From: Stigmatella ashevillena
GTDB taxonomy: Bacteria; Myxococcota; Myxococcia; Myxococcales; Myxococcaceae
Direction: 5' to 3'
DNA length: 64,000 nt
Assembly: GCF_028368975.1 (NCBI RefSeq)
Contig: NZ_JAQNDM010000002.1
Coordinates: 2,738,007 to 2,802,006 of the forward strand
The notes under the pieces are model-generated. The model had not been told where the DNA came from and did not search any database. It saw only the letters and a program-made list of their open reading frames with translations. Shown piece by piece: positions 52,761-60,283 of this stretch; position 1 is the first letter of the stretch, and each line of letters opens with the position of its first letter. Both the position numbers and the translations under genes were made by a program.

Positions 52761-53717
52761 CTACGCAATGACCGCGGGCTTGCTTCGCGCCAAGCCCTCG
52801 CGCCACGGGAGCGACGCCTGATACAGGGGCGCAAAGCCAAACACCGAGAAGGTCAGCACCGCCATGATGCCGCTGAACAACCAGAGCCCCATGAAGAGGC
52901 CAATTCCCAGATGCAGCCCCAGGGTCATCACCACCCAAAACAGGCGCGTCTGACGCGGCCAGATGAAGAGGGGATAACCGATCTCGATCACCAGGGTGCT
53001 CCACGTGGCGAACTTCGTCAGCCAGGGCGCGGAGGCCAGCCAGGCGAAATCGAACTGCCCATACAAGGGCTGCATGAGCGCCTTCCACAGCGCCTCGCCG
53101 CTCTGCCATTGCACGCCCATCGCCTTCTCGATGCCCGTCGAGAGGTAGACGATGCACAGGTGGAATTGCAGGACGCGCAGCGCCAGGGTCGCGGTGGCCG
53201 AGGGAGCATCCGAGGCCCGCCCGGCCCGCACATCGAGCGAGAAGGCGTTGCCCACCGGCAGGATGACGCAATAGGCGAGGCTGATGTGCGCGAAGATCTC
53301 CACCCCATAGGCAAACATGCCCCCGCTGTTGATCAGCGTGGTGTGCGTCAGCCAGGCGACGAAGGCGGACAGCCGCGTTCTCCAGCCGAGCAGCAGCCCC
53401 GTGAGGCTCAGCAGATACAGGAGGACAAGCCCATAGACACAATCGTCCGAGGAGATCCCCAGGCCTTGCAGGGCGTGCGCCAGCGTGCCGAGCCGGGGCA
53501 GCCAGGGCGCGGACATCGGCTCGGAGATGGCCCACTGAACGAGCCCCCGGTTCCCGAAGAGGGCGAGCACGCCATCCGACAGCATCCACGTCTGGGCCAG
53601 CAGGATCAGCGCAACGCCGATGCGGAAGGCGCCCAGCGGATGGGGCTGCGAGGGGGCCAGCACGAAATCGGTCAGCCGCTGCCTCAGGGCTTCGGAGAGC
53701 AAGCCTCGGAGAGTCAT
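52761..53717 (-). CDS. HTTM-domain membrane protein, SdpB-like
   Basis: A 318-aa polytopic protein with the HTTM (horizontally transferred transmembrane) fold also seen in vitamin-K-dependent carboxylase-like proteins. At least six to eight helices can be seen: about 28-48, 97-113, 125-148, 158-175, 196-212 and in the C-terminal third. Internal features include GLLLGWRTRLSAFVAWL, FHLCIVYLSTGIEKAMG and GVQWQSGEALW, typical of HTTM proteins. In Bacillus subtilis the HTTM protein SdpB (about 320 aa) works with SdpA to turn pro-SdpC into the toxic peptide SDP. Here the ATG overlaps the stop of an SdpA-like gene, and a small secreted-peptide gene lies upstream. Chemistry of SdpB is not settled. 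Confidence 0.82.
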   Translation of the reverse strand: MTLRGLLSEALRQRLTDFVLAPSQPHPLGAFRIGVALILLAQTWMLSDGVLALFGNRGLVQWAISEPMSAPWLPRLGTLAHALQGLGISSDDCVYGLVLLYLLSLTGLLLGWRTRLSAFVAWLTHTTLINSGGMFAYGVEIFAHISLAYCVILPVGNAFSLDVRAGRASDAPSATATLALRVLQFHLCIVYLSTGIEKAMGVQWQSGEALWKALMQPLYGQFDFAWLASAPWLTKFATWSTLVIEIGYPLFIWPRQTRLFWVVMTLGLHLGIGLFMGLWLFSGIMAVLTFSVFGFAPLYQASLPWREGLARSKPAVIA

Positions 53718-54256
53718 GGGAGCACCTGGGGAAGGGAAGCACTTCGGGAAGCCACACGGCGCTCGAGGACCGCCCGGTATTGTTCCTTCCATGCCGGGCG
53801 CTCTCCCGCGCGATACCCTTCCATCGAAGGAAGGTCGAACACGTTGACGATGACGGTGACCGCGCGGGCGTCCGGGTGGCGCCCGAACATGGCCGCGCCC
53901 CAGGAGCGGGCCAGGAGATCCTGGATGTCTTTCAGGCCAAAGCGGATCAACATGGAGTGAACCCGCAGGTTCATCTCTTCACTCTCAGAATTGAAATCAT
54001 CTTGGATGACTTCACCCGAGGCTTTCTGAACCTCGAATGACACTTTGAGTTCGGGGGAGACCCCCGGGGCGAAAAAACTGAAACGGCTGCTGGCGCCAGT
54101 CAATTGGGAATACGCCTGGACGAACCGTCCGGGAGTTCCCAATTCCTTGAAGGGTTGCAGGTGAGCAGCGCTACAGGCCGCCAGGAGCAAATGAACCCCG
54201 GCGAAGAGCACCGCGACTTTATGCTTGAGGGGTACCGGGCTGCAGGGGGAGCTCAT
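53714..54256 (-). CDS. DUF5819/SdpA-like envelope protein
   Basis: A 180-aa protein with one N-terminal hydrophobic helix (about 11-27, KVAVLFAGVHLLLAA) ending in a possible lipobox LLAAC28. The rest is soluble and extracytoplasmic, with the segment SRFSFFAPGVSPELKVSFEV (about 60-79) characteristic of proteins paired with HTTM partners (DUF5819/SdpA). SdpA is required with SdpB for SDP maturation. The stop overlaps the HTTM start (ATGA), and GGAG precedes the ATG at 54256. The SdpA assignment is from the partner, the segment and operon; sequence similarity to SdpA itself is weak by eye. Confidence 0.72.
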   Translation of the reverse strand: MSSPCSPVPLKHKVAVLFAGVHLLLAACSAAHLQPFKELGTPGRFVQAYSQLTGASSRFSFFAPGVSPELKVSFEVQKASGEVIQDDFNSESEEMNLRVHSMLIRFGLKDIQDLLARSWGAAMFGRHPDARAVTVIVNVFDLPSMEGYRAGERPAWKEQYRAVLERRVASRSASLPQVLP

Positions 54257-54277
54257 GGCTGCTCCATGTTCCACGTA

Positions 54278-54304
54278 CCGGCGGGCGGAGGTCTCACCCG
54301 CCGG
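54278..54304 (-). promoter_or_regulatory. Hairpin between peptide gene and processing genes
   Basis: CCGGCGGG (54278-54285) and CCCGCCGG (54297-54304) form a perfect 8-bp GC stem with an 11-base loop, about 70 bp after the peptide stop and about 20 bp before the SdpA-like start. With no T run it could be an attenuator or a 3-prime stabiliser that makes the peptide mRNA more abundant than the downstream genes, as in many peptide operons. Confidence 0.6.
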
Positions 54305-54376
54305 CACGCAGGAAATCAGTTCATTTTGAAGCGGAGGGACTGCCAGCGTTCAGCGACGGACGTCCTACGGCTTGTC

Positions 54377-54631
54377 TTAGCCGAGGAAGTTGCCGATGAT
54401 GGCGCCGAGGAAGTTGCCGATGATGTTGCAGCCGACAACGTTGCACTCGGGGAAGTCATCACCACTGTTGACGGGCTCGGTGCCCTCGGTGGTCTTCGAG
54501 ACGAGCACAACCTCCTCCACCGGCACCGCCTCGCTGGACGCTCCCGCCGGCCCGGCCATGACCGCCGTGGCACCGAACACCGCACAAGCCACCGCAACGG
54601 ACTTCCAGCTCTTCTTCGCGTTCGTCTTCAT
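54377..54631 (-). CDS. Small secreted hydrophobic peptide precursor, SdpC-like toxin candidate
   Basis: An 84-aa precursor. Signal peptide: basic N-terminus (MKTNAKKSWK), hydrophobic core (about 11-26), predicted cleavage at AGA|SS (after 31). An acidic spacer (about 33-60) follows. The end is hydrophobic with two cysteines, PECNVVGCNIIG, then two copies of IIGNFLG (residues 70-76 and 78-84). SDP from B. subtilis is also a hydrophobic secreted peptide with one disulfide between closely spaced Cys residues. The operon carries the SdpA/SdpB-like pair. Strong AAAGGAGG upstream. A toxin role is inference; a signalling or membrane-active self peptide is also possible. No SdpI-like immunity gene was seen nearby. 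Confidence 0.7.
   Translation of the reverse strand: MKTNAKKSWKSVAVACAVFGATAVMAGPAGASSEAVPVEEVVLVSKTTEGTEPVNSGDDFPECNVVGCNIIGNFLGAIIGNFLG
54380..54425 (-). repeat. 22-bp direct repeat in the peptide C-terminus
   Basis: The same 22 bases occur at 54380-54401 and 54404-54425, period 24 bp. They encode the duplicated IIGNFLG, so the C-terminus arose by an in-frame tandem duplication of eight codons. Confidence 0.9.
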
Positions 54632-54635
54632 TGCC

Positions 54636-54651
54636 TATCCTCCTTTGGATA
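54636..54651 (-). promoter_or_regulatory. Ribosome-binding site of the peptide gene, inside a small inverted repeat
   Basis: AAAGGAGG ends 7 bases before the ATG. The flanking TATCC (54636-54640) and GGATA (54647-54651) are inverted copies, overlapping the ribosome-binding site and able to form a small stem. This might tune translation, but the stem is short. Confidence 0.55.
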
Positions 54652-54682
54652 AGGGCAAAGCAATGATGGTAATCGCGGTAAT

Positions 54683-54708
54683 GCGCGACAATCGCCCTTT
54701 TGTCGCGC
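54683..54708. promoter_or_regulatory. Perfect 8-bp inverted repeat upstream of the peptide operon
   Basis: GCGCGACA (54683-54690) and TGTCGCGC (54701-54708) lie 52-77 bp before the peptide start and 63-88 bp after the end of the pyrophosphatase gene. It may be an operator for a dimeric regulator of the peptide operon, or a terminator hairpin for the gene upstream; there is no T run to favour the latter. Confidence 0.6.
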
Positions 54709-54770
54709 CGCTGTGTCTGCCCTGGACCGCGGCTTTCAGGGCATGAATCCGTTCAACACATGATTTTGTT

Positions 54771-55439
54771 TCAACGCTTGCGGGGGCGCGAGCGCGTCGT
54801 CCGGGGTGCCGTGCCGTAGAGACGCTGGTAGTCCTTCATGCTGCGGCGGATCACTTCCAGGGCCTCGGGCCGGTCGTACACCTCGGCGATCTCCACCCGG
54901 CGCTTGCCCTCGCCTGGAATCTGTTTGTACGTGAGGAAGTAGTGCTTGAGCCGGTCCACCATCGCGCGGGGGCACTGGGCCACGTGCTGCATTTCCCCGT
55001 AGACGAGATCCGACTCCAGCACGGCGAGGATCTTGTCGTCGGCTTCCTCGCCGTCGATCATCCGGAACCCGCCGATGGGCACCGCGCGCACCAGCAGGTT
55101 GCCGCTGGAGATGGACTTCTCGGTCAGCACGCAGATGTCCATCGGGTCCCCGTCCCCTTGGATCTCCTTGCGGCCGGTGCGATCGGCGGCGCGCTGGGCC
55201 ACCTGCTCGCCGCAGTACGTCTGCGGAATGAAGCCGTAGAGGGTGGGACACTGGCTGGAGAACTGCTGCGGCCGGTCCAACCGAAGGATGCCCGTTTCCT
55301 TGTCGAGTTCGTACTTCAGGGCGTCCGTGGGGACGATTTCGATATAGGCCGTGAGCACTTCCGGGGCCGCGTCACCCGGGCTGACCCCGTGCCACGGGTG
55401 GGCCTGGAATGCCTGGGGGGGGGACTTCTGCTTTTTCAT
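54771..55439 (-). CDS. ppa: Inorganic pyrophosphatase (family I)
   Basis: A 222-aa soluble pyrophosphatase that hydrolyses PPi to phosphate and pulls biosynthesis forward. Active-site residues are visible: GDGDPMDICVLTE, EADDKILAV and the KHYFLTYK segment. The sequence before residue 35 is a basic extension. ATG 55439 is preceded by GGAAGGAG, which decides against the longer reading. It comes 37 bp after epmA on the same strand. Contains several Cys residues and a basic C-tail (TTRSRPRKR), so it is longer than the E. coli enzyme (176 aa). Confidence 0.93.
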   Translation of the reverse strand: MKKQKSPPQAFQAHPWHGVSPGDAAPEVLTAYIEIVPTDALKYELDKETGILRLDRPQQFSSQCPTLYGFIPQTYCGEQVAQRAADRTGRKEIQGDGDPMDICVLTEKSISSGNLLVRAVPIGGFRMIDGEEADDKILAVLESDLVYGEMQHVAQCPRAMVDRLKHYFLTYKQIPGEGKRRVEIAEVYDRPEALEVIRRSMKDYQRLYGTAPRTTRSRPRKR

Positions 55440-55476
55440 GAGCTCCTTCCGACGTTTTGCATGTATCGCCATTTGC

Positions 55477-56484
55477 TCACACGAATTCGTGTGCAGGAAA
55501 CAGAAGCACCTCCGTGATACTGCTAGCGCCCATGAGCAGCATCAGGATGCGATCGAGCCCCACGGCGATCCCCGCCGCGGGCGGCATCCGGCCCACGGCC
55601 TCCAGGAAGCGCTCGTCCAGCGGATACACGGTGCGGCCCAACGCCTTGCGCAGGGCCTGCTCCTCCACGAACCGGGCCCGCTGCTCCGCGGCGTCCGTCA
55701 GCTCCGAGAAGCCGTTGGCCAGCTCCAGCCCCTTCGCGTACAGCTCCACGCGCTCGGCCACCGAGGGGTCCCCCGGCTTGAGCCGCGACAAGGAGGCCAT
55801 GGAGGCCGGATACTCCATGAGGAAGGTGGGCCGCTCGTGCCCCAGGCCTCGCTCCACCTTTTGCAGGAACAGGTGGAAGAAGACGTCGTCGAAGTCCGTC
55901 GCGTCCCCGGTCCGCACCCCCGCCGCCTCCGCCGCCCGCTTCAGCGAGGGGCCATCCGGACAGGCCCGGAGATCCACCCCCGTGGCGCGCAGGACGGCGT
56001 CCCGCACGGTCAGCCGCTCATAGGGCAGGCGGGTGAAGAAGGAGGGATCGGCTCCCGGCTCGCCCGGCGCCGCCGAGCGGCCTGCCTCCGCCAGCGCCTG
56101 CTCCAGGTCCGCCATGATGGCGTGGTAGTCCACGTGCGGCCGGTAGAACTCCAGCATCGTGAACTCCGGGTTGTGGGTGACGGACACCTCGCCGTTCCGG
56201 AAGACCTTGCAAATCTGGAAGAGGGGCCCGTGGGCGCCATCGGCCAGCATGCGTTTCATGGCGTATTCGGGGCTGGTGTGCAGGTAGAGCGGGCGGGCCT
56301 GCCCCACCTCCGTCTCCGGGACGAAGGGCGCCTCGAAAGCGGTGATGTGGGGCTCCATGCCCGGCGTGGGGATGAGCAAGGGGGTCTCCACCTCGAGGTA
56401 CCCCTGGCCCACGAAGAACCGCCGGAGGGCCGCATACAGCACTTGACGGCCAAAAGCCGCCCGCCATTGGACTGAATTGGGCAT
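55477..56484 (-). CDS. epmA: Elongation factor P (R)-beta-lysine ligase-like protein
   Basis: A 335-aa class II lysyl-tRNA synthetase-like protein without an anticodon-binding domain, the EpmA/GenX/PoxA type. Motif 2 is FQICKVFRNGEVSVTHNPEFTM-like (quoted part FRNGEVSVTHNPEF) and motif 3 GIAVGLDRILMLLMG. EpmA attaches beta-lysine to EF-P, which helps ribosomes through polyproline, and this window has many polyproline-rich proteins. The length fits (E. coli 325 aa). It is divergent from the peptidase lipoprotein with 30 bp between starts. EpmB and EF-P genes are not in the window. Confidence 0.9.
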   Translation of the reverse strand: MPNSVQWRAAFGRQVLYAALRRFFVGQGYLEVETPLLIPTPGMEPHITAFEAPFVPETEVGQARPLYLHTSPEYAMKRMLADGAHGPLFQICKVFRNGEVSVTHNPEFTMLEFYRPHVDYHAIMADLEQALAEAGRSAAPGEPGADPSFFTRLPYERLTVRDAVLRATGVDLRACPDGPSLKRAAEAAGVRTGDATDFDDVFFHLFLQKVERGLGHERPTFLMEYPASMASLSRLKPGDPSVAERVELYAKGLELANGFSELTDAAEQRARFVEEQALRKALGRTVYPLDERFLEAVGRMPPAAGIAVGLDRILMLLMGASSITEVLLFPAHEFV

Positions 56485-56514
56485 GAGCGCGGCGGAAGTT
56501 ACATTGCGCCCTCC

Positions 56515-58278
56515 ATGCTCCCAAGGGTTCCCTTCCTCCTGGCTGTCGCGCTGTGCCTCACCGCCTGTCCCAAAGCGCCTCCCGCCTCTCCGCAGACTCC
56601 CCCCACCGAGACGCAGCACCTGGCCACCAGCGTGAAGGAGTTGGCCGCCCAAGCCCGGGCGCTGCTGGAGACCCAGGACCGGCTCGTCTGGGAGCACTGG
56701 ACGGAAGGCAAGCCGGTGGACATCGCCGCGACCTACCGGGGCAAGGAAGGGCTCTTCACCGTCGAGAACATCCGGAAGATCGACCGGCTGCGCCAGCTCA
56801 CCCAGGACGCACGCGAGCTGCGCGCGCTCACCGCCCTGCAATCCCACTTCGCCGGCGAGTACCTCTCGCAGGCCCTGGCCGAGAACAACGAGGCCATCGC
56901 CAACCTGGAGGCCTCGCTCACCTTCACCGCGGGGGGCCGGGAGGTGCGCTACCGCGAGTTGGAGCGGCTTCTGGCCAACGAGAAGAGCGCGGTGAAGCGG
57001 CGCGCGCTCGCCGAGGGCGCCCTCCCCGCCCTGGAGCGGCTCAGCCAGTCCCTGCGCCGCCGCGAGGAGCGCACCGCGGAGCTGGTCAAGACGCTTGGCT
57101 ACTCCTCCTATGAGGCCTTTGGGGGGGAGCTGCGCCAGGCGGACCTGGCCCAGCTGAGCATCCTGGCGGAGGAGATCCTCCAGGCCACCCAGGAGCCCTA
57201 CAAGACGGTGATGGAGCGGCTGTCCCAGCGCGAGCTGGCCCTGCCGTTCTCCAGCCTCACCCGCGCCGACATCCCCCGGCTGTTCCGCGCCCGGGAAGTG
57301 GAGGACGCCTTCCCGAAGGAGGAGCAGCTCCTGCGGGTCCACACCTCACTCCAGGGGCTGGGCATCGATTTGAGCGCGATGCCCAACATCTACATCGATG
57401 CCCGGGAGCTGGCGCGAAAGAACGCCCGCTCGCTCACGCTCCCCATTGAAGTGCCGGCGGATGTGCGGCTGTCGCTGAAGCCGGGCTCTGGCGTCCTTCA
57501 GCAGGCGCGGCTGATGCACGAGGTGGGGCACGCGCTGCACTACGGTTTCACCCGCGAGCCCCGCTTCGAGCTGGCCAAGCTGGGCAACCCCGCCGTGGGC
57601 GAGGCCTATGCGGCGCTCTTCGAGGATCTGCTGGAGGATCCCGTCTGGCTGGAGGAGCACGCGGGCGTCCGGGGAGAGGCACGCGCCCAGTACCTGGCGG
57701 CCTCCAGCGCGCACAAGCTGTTCCTCATCCGCCGCGCGGCCGGGCGGCTGCTCTATCAACTCGAACTCCATCGCCGGACGGACATCGAGCCCCGCGAGCT
57801 GTACCGCGCCATCATGGAGCGCACGGACGCCATTCCCATGAGGCCCGAAGACGAGGCGCGCTACCTGGTGGACCAGGAGGACTTCTTCCAGTCCGCGGAC
57901 AGCTTCCGGGCGTGGTTCCTGGCCGGCCAGCTCCAGGGACAGCTCAAGGGCCGCTTCGGGCCCGCGTGGTGGCGCAGCACCGAGGCCGGTGAGTTCCTCA
58001 AGGCCCTCTGGGCCCACGGCAACGCGCTGTCCGTGCGCGAGGTGTCTCAGAGCCTCGGCGAGAAAGGCCTCTCGCCCGACGTGCTCCTCCTGCGCCTGGG
58101 AACCACCCTCCAAGTACCCATCACCCTGGACGTGAACCCCGCCACGCAGGCTCCTTCACCCACGGAAGCCCCTGCGCCCACGGAGGCTCCTGCGCCCACG
58201 GAGGCTCCTGCGCCCACGGGGGCACCGGCCCCCGCGCCTCCCCCGGAGACCAGCCCCTCGGCCGCCCCGGGGCCCTGA
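56515..58278 (+). CDS. Zinc metallopeptidase lipoprotein (gluzincin, M2/M3-like)
   Basis: A 587-aa exported protein. Signal peptide with a lipobox (ALCLTACPK, about residue 18). The peptidase body (about 35-540) is helical and contains HEVGHALHYG with His335 and His339 as zinc ligands and Glu336 as base. The third ligand is probably Glu in VGEAYAALFEDLLED, about 25 residues on. This is the arrangement of M2/M3 peptidases (ACE and thimet oligopeptidase families). The C-terminus is a Pro/Ala/Thr-rich tail of EAPAPT repeats. Likely degrades peptides at the cell envelope. ATG 56515 lies 30 bp from epmA. Confidence 0.86.
   Translation: MLPRVPFLLAVALCLTACPKAPPASPQTPPTETQHLATSVKELAAQARALLETQDRLVWEHWTEGKPVDIAATYRGKEGLFTVENIRKIDRLRQLTQDARELRALTALQSHFAGEYLSQALAENNEAIANLEASLTFTAGGREVRYRELERLLANEKSAVKRRALAEGALPALERLSQSLRRREERTAELVKTLGYSSYEAFGGELRQADLAQLSILAEEILQATQEPYKTVMERLSQRELALPFSSLTRADIPRLFRAREVEDAFPKEEQLLRVHTSLQGLGIDLSAMPNIYIDARELARKNARSLTLPIEVPADVRLSLKPGSGVLQQARLMHEVGHALHYGFTREPRFELAKLGNPAVGEAYAALFEDLLEDPVWLEEHAGVRGEARAQYLAASSAHKLFLIRRAAGRLLYQLELHRRTDIEPRELYRAIMERTDAIPMRPEDEARYLVDQEDFFQSADSFRAWFLAGQLQGQLKGRFGPAWWRSTEAGEFLKALWAHGNALSVREVSQSLGEKGLSPDVLLLRLGTTLQVPITLDVNPATQAPSPTEAPAPTEAPAPTEAPAPTGAPAPAPPPETSPSAAPGP
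58165..58218 (+). repeat. Three 18-bp coding repeats (EAPAPT tail)
   Basis: Three copies of GAGGCTCCTGCGCCCACG (first with two changes) encode E-A-P-A-P-T at the end of the peptidase gene. A flexible tail of this kind at the C-terminus of a lipoprotein may span the outer-membrane surface layer. Confidence 0.88.
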
Positions 58279-58290
58279 GGTCGCCTGCCC

Positions 58291-58857
58291 TCACGGCGCT
58301 TTCAGCGTGCGGAAGGTGATGGAGTACCGCTCCTGTTTCACAGCAGGAATGCTGTGCTGCCACGTGCTCCGGGATTCGCCTCCCAGGACGTAGGCCGAGC
58401 GAGGGGCGAGCTCCAGCGCATACGTGCGCCGCGCCTCGCCCTGGTCACGTTGGAAGCGCATCCGGCATGCGCCGCCCAGAGAGACCCCCACCACCTGCTG
58501 GCCGAACATGGGCGCGTCCCGGTGCCAGCCAATGGCCGCCCCGGGCGGGTATTCGTTCAGCAAGGCCTCGACGAGTTGCTCGGGCGGCTCGCCCATCAGC
58601 ACCGCGCACCGGCTCCTCAGTGGCAAGAGGAAGTCTGGCAGGGCGGGCCCAGGTTCCACCTGCCAGCTCTCGTAGCCGTAGAGCCAGCCAAAGTGCGCCG
58701 AGCGCCGCCTGGCCACCTGCCCCCGCATCCGGATCTCCGAGAAAGACACGCCTCGCAGGTGCGCCAAGAGCTGCGCCTCCTCGGCCGCCGTGAGAAAATC
58801 CGGGACATAGAGGAGCCCCTCTGGCCGCTCCTCTTCCTGTCCCGTCATGACAGCCAT
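58291..58857 (-). CDS. AlkB-like 2-oxoglutarate/Fe(II) dioxygenase
   Basis: AlkB enzymes reverse alkylation damage on DNA or RNA by oxidation with 2-oxoglutarate and iron. The 188-aa protein (ATG 58857; a TTG at 58884 would add nine residues) has the iron site His/Asp in GWHRDAPMFG and His in WQHSIPAV, and the 2-oxoglutarate-binding Arg in RYSITFR. NEYPPGAAIGWH is typical of the family. Length matches the short AlkB-like group (ALKBH2/3-like). No signal peptide. It converges on the peptidase gene with 12 bp between stops. Confidence 0.88.
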   Translation of the reverse strand: MAVMTGQEEERPEGLLYVPDFLTAAEEAQLLAHLRGVSFSEIRMRGQVARRRSAHFGWLYGYESWQVEPGPALPDFLLPLRSRCAVLMGEPPEQLVEALLNEYPPGAAIGWHRDAPMFGQQVVGVSLGGACRMRFQRDQGEARRTYALELAPRSAYVLGGESRSTWQHSIPAVKQERYSITFRTLKAP

Positions 58858-58936
58858 CCCTGGGAAACGCTCCTGAGCACTCAAGCCCTGGAAGCATAGG
58901 GATGGGCCCTGCCCATCGCACCCACGAAGGGGCTCG

Positions 58937-60148
58937 TCAGTAATTCGTGTAGAGCAGCCGATTGAACGAGCCTGCGGGCAACCCCGTCAACACCCCTTGC
59001 GTGGCGTTGTTGATGATGGCCGAGTTCACGATGGGGGCAGAGGCTGCGGGGTTGCCCTGAAGGTAGAGCGCCACCACGCCCGTCACGAAGGCGCTGGAGA
59101 CGCCGCCTCCGCTGAGCGTCTGGTACGCGGTATCGCTGGTGTACCAGGCCGCCGTCGCCGTGCCGGGCGCGTAGAGATCCACGCAGGAGCCGTAGTTCGA
59201 GAAGGACGCCACGCTGTCGGAGACGGTGCTCGAGCCCACGGTGATGGCCTGGGCCACGCGGGCCGGCGAGTAGTTGCACGCGTTCGCGTTGTTGCTGCCC
59301 GCCGGGACGACCACTGGAACACCTGAATTGATGAGGTTCACCACCGCATTGTCCAGCGCAGTGGACACGGCACCACCGAAGGGAAGGTGGGCCACTGCCG
59401 GACTGATGTGGTTGGCCGTGACCCAATTCAGCCCCGAGATGATCCGGGAGGTGGTCGAGGCGCCCTGGCAATCGAGGACCCGGACCGACCAGAGCTTGAC
59501 CCCCTTGGCCACGCCATGTTGCGCGCCGCCCACAATCCCCGCTGAGTGTGTCCCCACTCCCACGCAGTCGCTGGCATCTCCCCCGGGGGTGACCGCGTCG
59601 TAGCCTGTCACGACCTGGTTGGGTTGAAACTCGACGTGCGTCTTGCGGATGCCGGTGGCCACGATGTACGCGTTCACGCCCGCCCCCGTCAGGGAGTAGG
59701 TGAAAGTGCCATTCAACGGAAGGGTGTGCTGATCAATCCGGTCCAGCCCTGCGCTCGACGTCGGTTGGACCGTCTGGAGCGTGAAGCCCTCCTGCTCTTC
59801 CTGGAAGAGCCCATCCTCCTCGACGAACGCCACGCTGGGATGACGCGCCAGGGACTTCGCGGCGGCTTCGGACATACGGACGGCGAAGCCCCGCGCCGCG
59901 CTCGTGTACACCTCGAAAACCTCACCGCCATACCGGTGCGCGAGGTCCTTCGACAGGGCTTCCACCTCGCCCGTCCCCGCCTTGAGCATCACGATGTATT
60001 GCCCAGGAACGGCCCGATCGGACCTCAGGAAGTTCTCCACGGTGCCCACCGCGGAGGGGGCAACGTCCTCTCCGGCCGACATGTCCTGGCCGCAGGCCAC
60101 CAGCGATAACAGCGACAGGCTCATCAACCGCTTCTTCGAGATCCACAT
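58937..60148 (-). CDS. Secreted subtilisin-family protein lacking catalytic residues (pseudo-peptidase)
   Basis: A 403-aa protein with lipoprotein-type signal (LSLVACG), an I9-type prodomain (about 47-115, PGQYIVMLKAGTGE, PSVAFVEEDGL) and a complete S8 proteinase-K-like domain (about 130-400). Every catalytic position differs from the family rule: the Asp in the (V/I)DTGI motif is Ala164 (YIVATGIRKTH), the His of the GHGTH motif is Val198 (GVGTHSAG), the oxyanion Asn of AGN is Ser285 (PAGSNNANAC), and the Ser of GTSMA is Gly349 (LSGGGVSSAF). The fold residues around them remain. It may act as a binding protein or inhibitor-like partner. Otherwise no frameshift. Confidence 0.85.
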   Translation of the reverse strand: MWISKKRLMSLSLLSLVACGQDMSAGEDVAPSAVGTVENFLRSDRAVPGQYIVMLKAGTGEVEALSKDLAHRYGGEVFEVYTSAARGFAVRMSEAAAKSLARHPSVAFVEEDGLFQEEQEGFTLQTVQPTSSAGLDRIDQHTLPLNGTFTYSLTGAGVNAYIVATGIRKTHVEFQPNQVVTGYDAVTPGGDASDCVGVGTHSAGIVGGAQHGVAKGVKLWSVRVLDCQGASTTSRIISGLNWVTANHISPAVAHLPFGGAVSTALDNAVVNLINSGVPVVVPAGSNNANACNYSPARVAQAITVGSSTVSDSVASFSNYGSCVDLYAPGTATAAWYTSDTAYQTLSGGGVSSAFVTGVVALYLQGNPAASAPIVNSAIINNATQGVLTGLPAGSFNRLLYTNY

Positions 60149-60225
60149 GGGGCGACTCCCGGAGGCAAAGGGGGATTCGCCCATCTTGAGGGGGAGCCGT
60201 AAAAACCGACAAGATTGAAAATGCA

Positions 60226-60257
60226 GAGGCCCCCACCGTTTTCACGATGGAGGCCTC
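60226..60257. terminator. Hairpin between SPFH gene and pseudo-subtilase gene
   Basis: GAGGCC (60226-60231) and GGCCTC (60252-60257) form a stem extended by CCACCG/CGATGG with one mismatch, around TTTTCA. On the minus strand it lies about 27 bp after the SPFH stop and is followed by a short T run (CATTTTC), consistent with termination of the SPFH transcript. Confidence 0.6.
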
Positions 60258-60283
60258 GGACGCTCAGGCGCGCAGGTTCGCGG

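Noticed and set aside
56487-57342. Long N-terminal extension of the EpmA frame
   Set aside because: It is the antisense of the peptidase gene; EpmA length and motifs fit a start at 56484.
58937-60148. Active subtilisin-like protease
   Set aside because: All catalytic residues are substituted, so activity by the normal mechanism is not expected.
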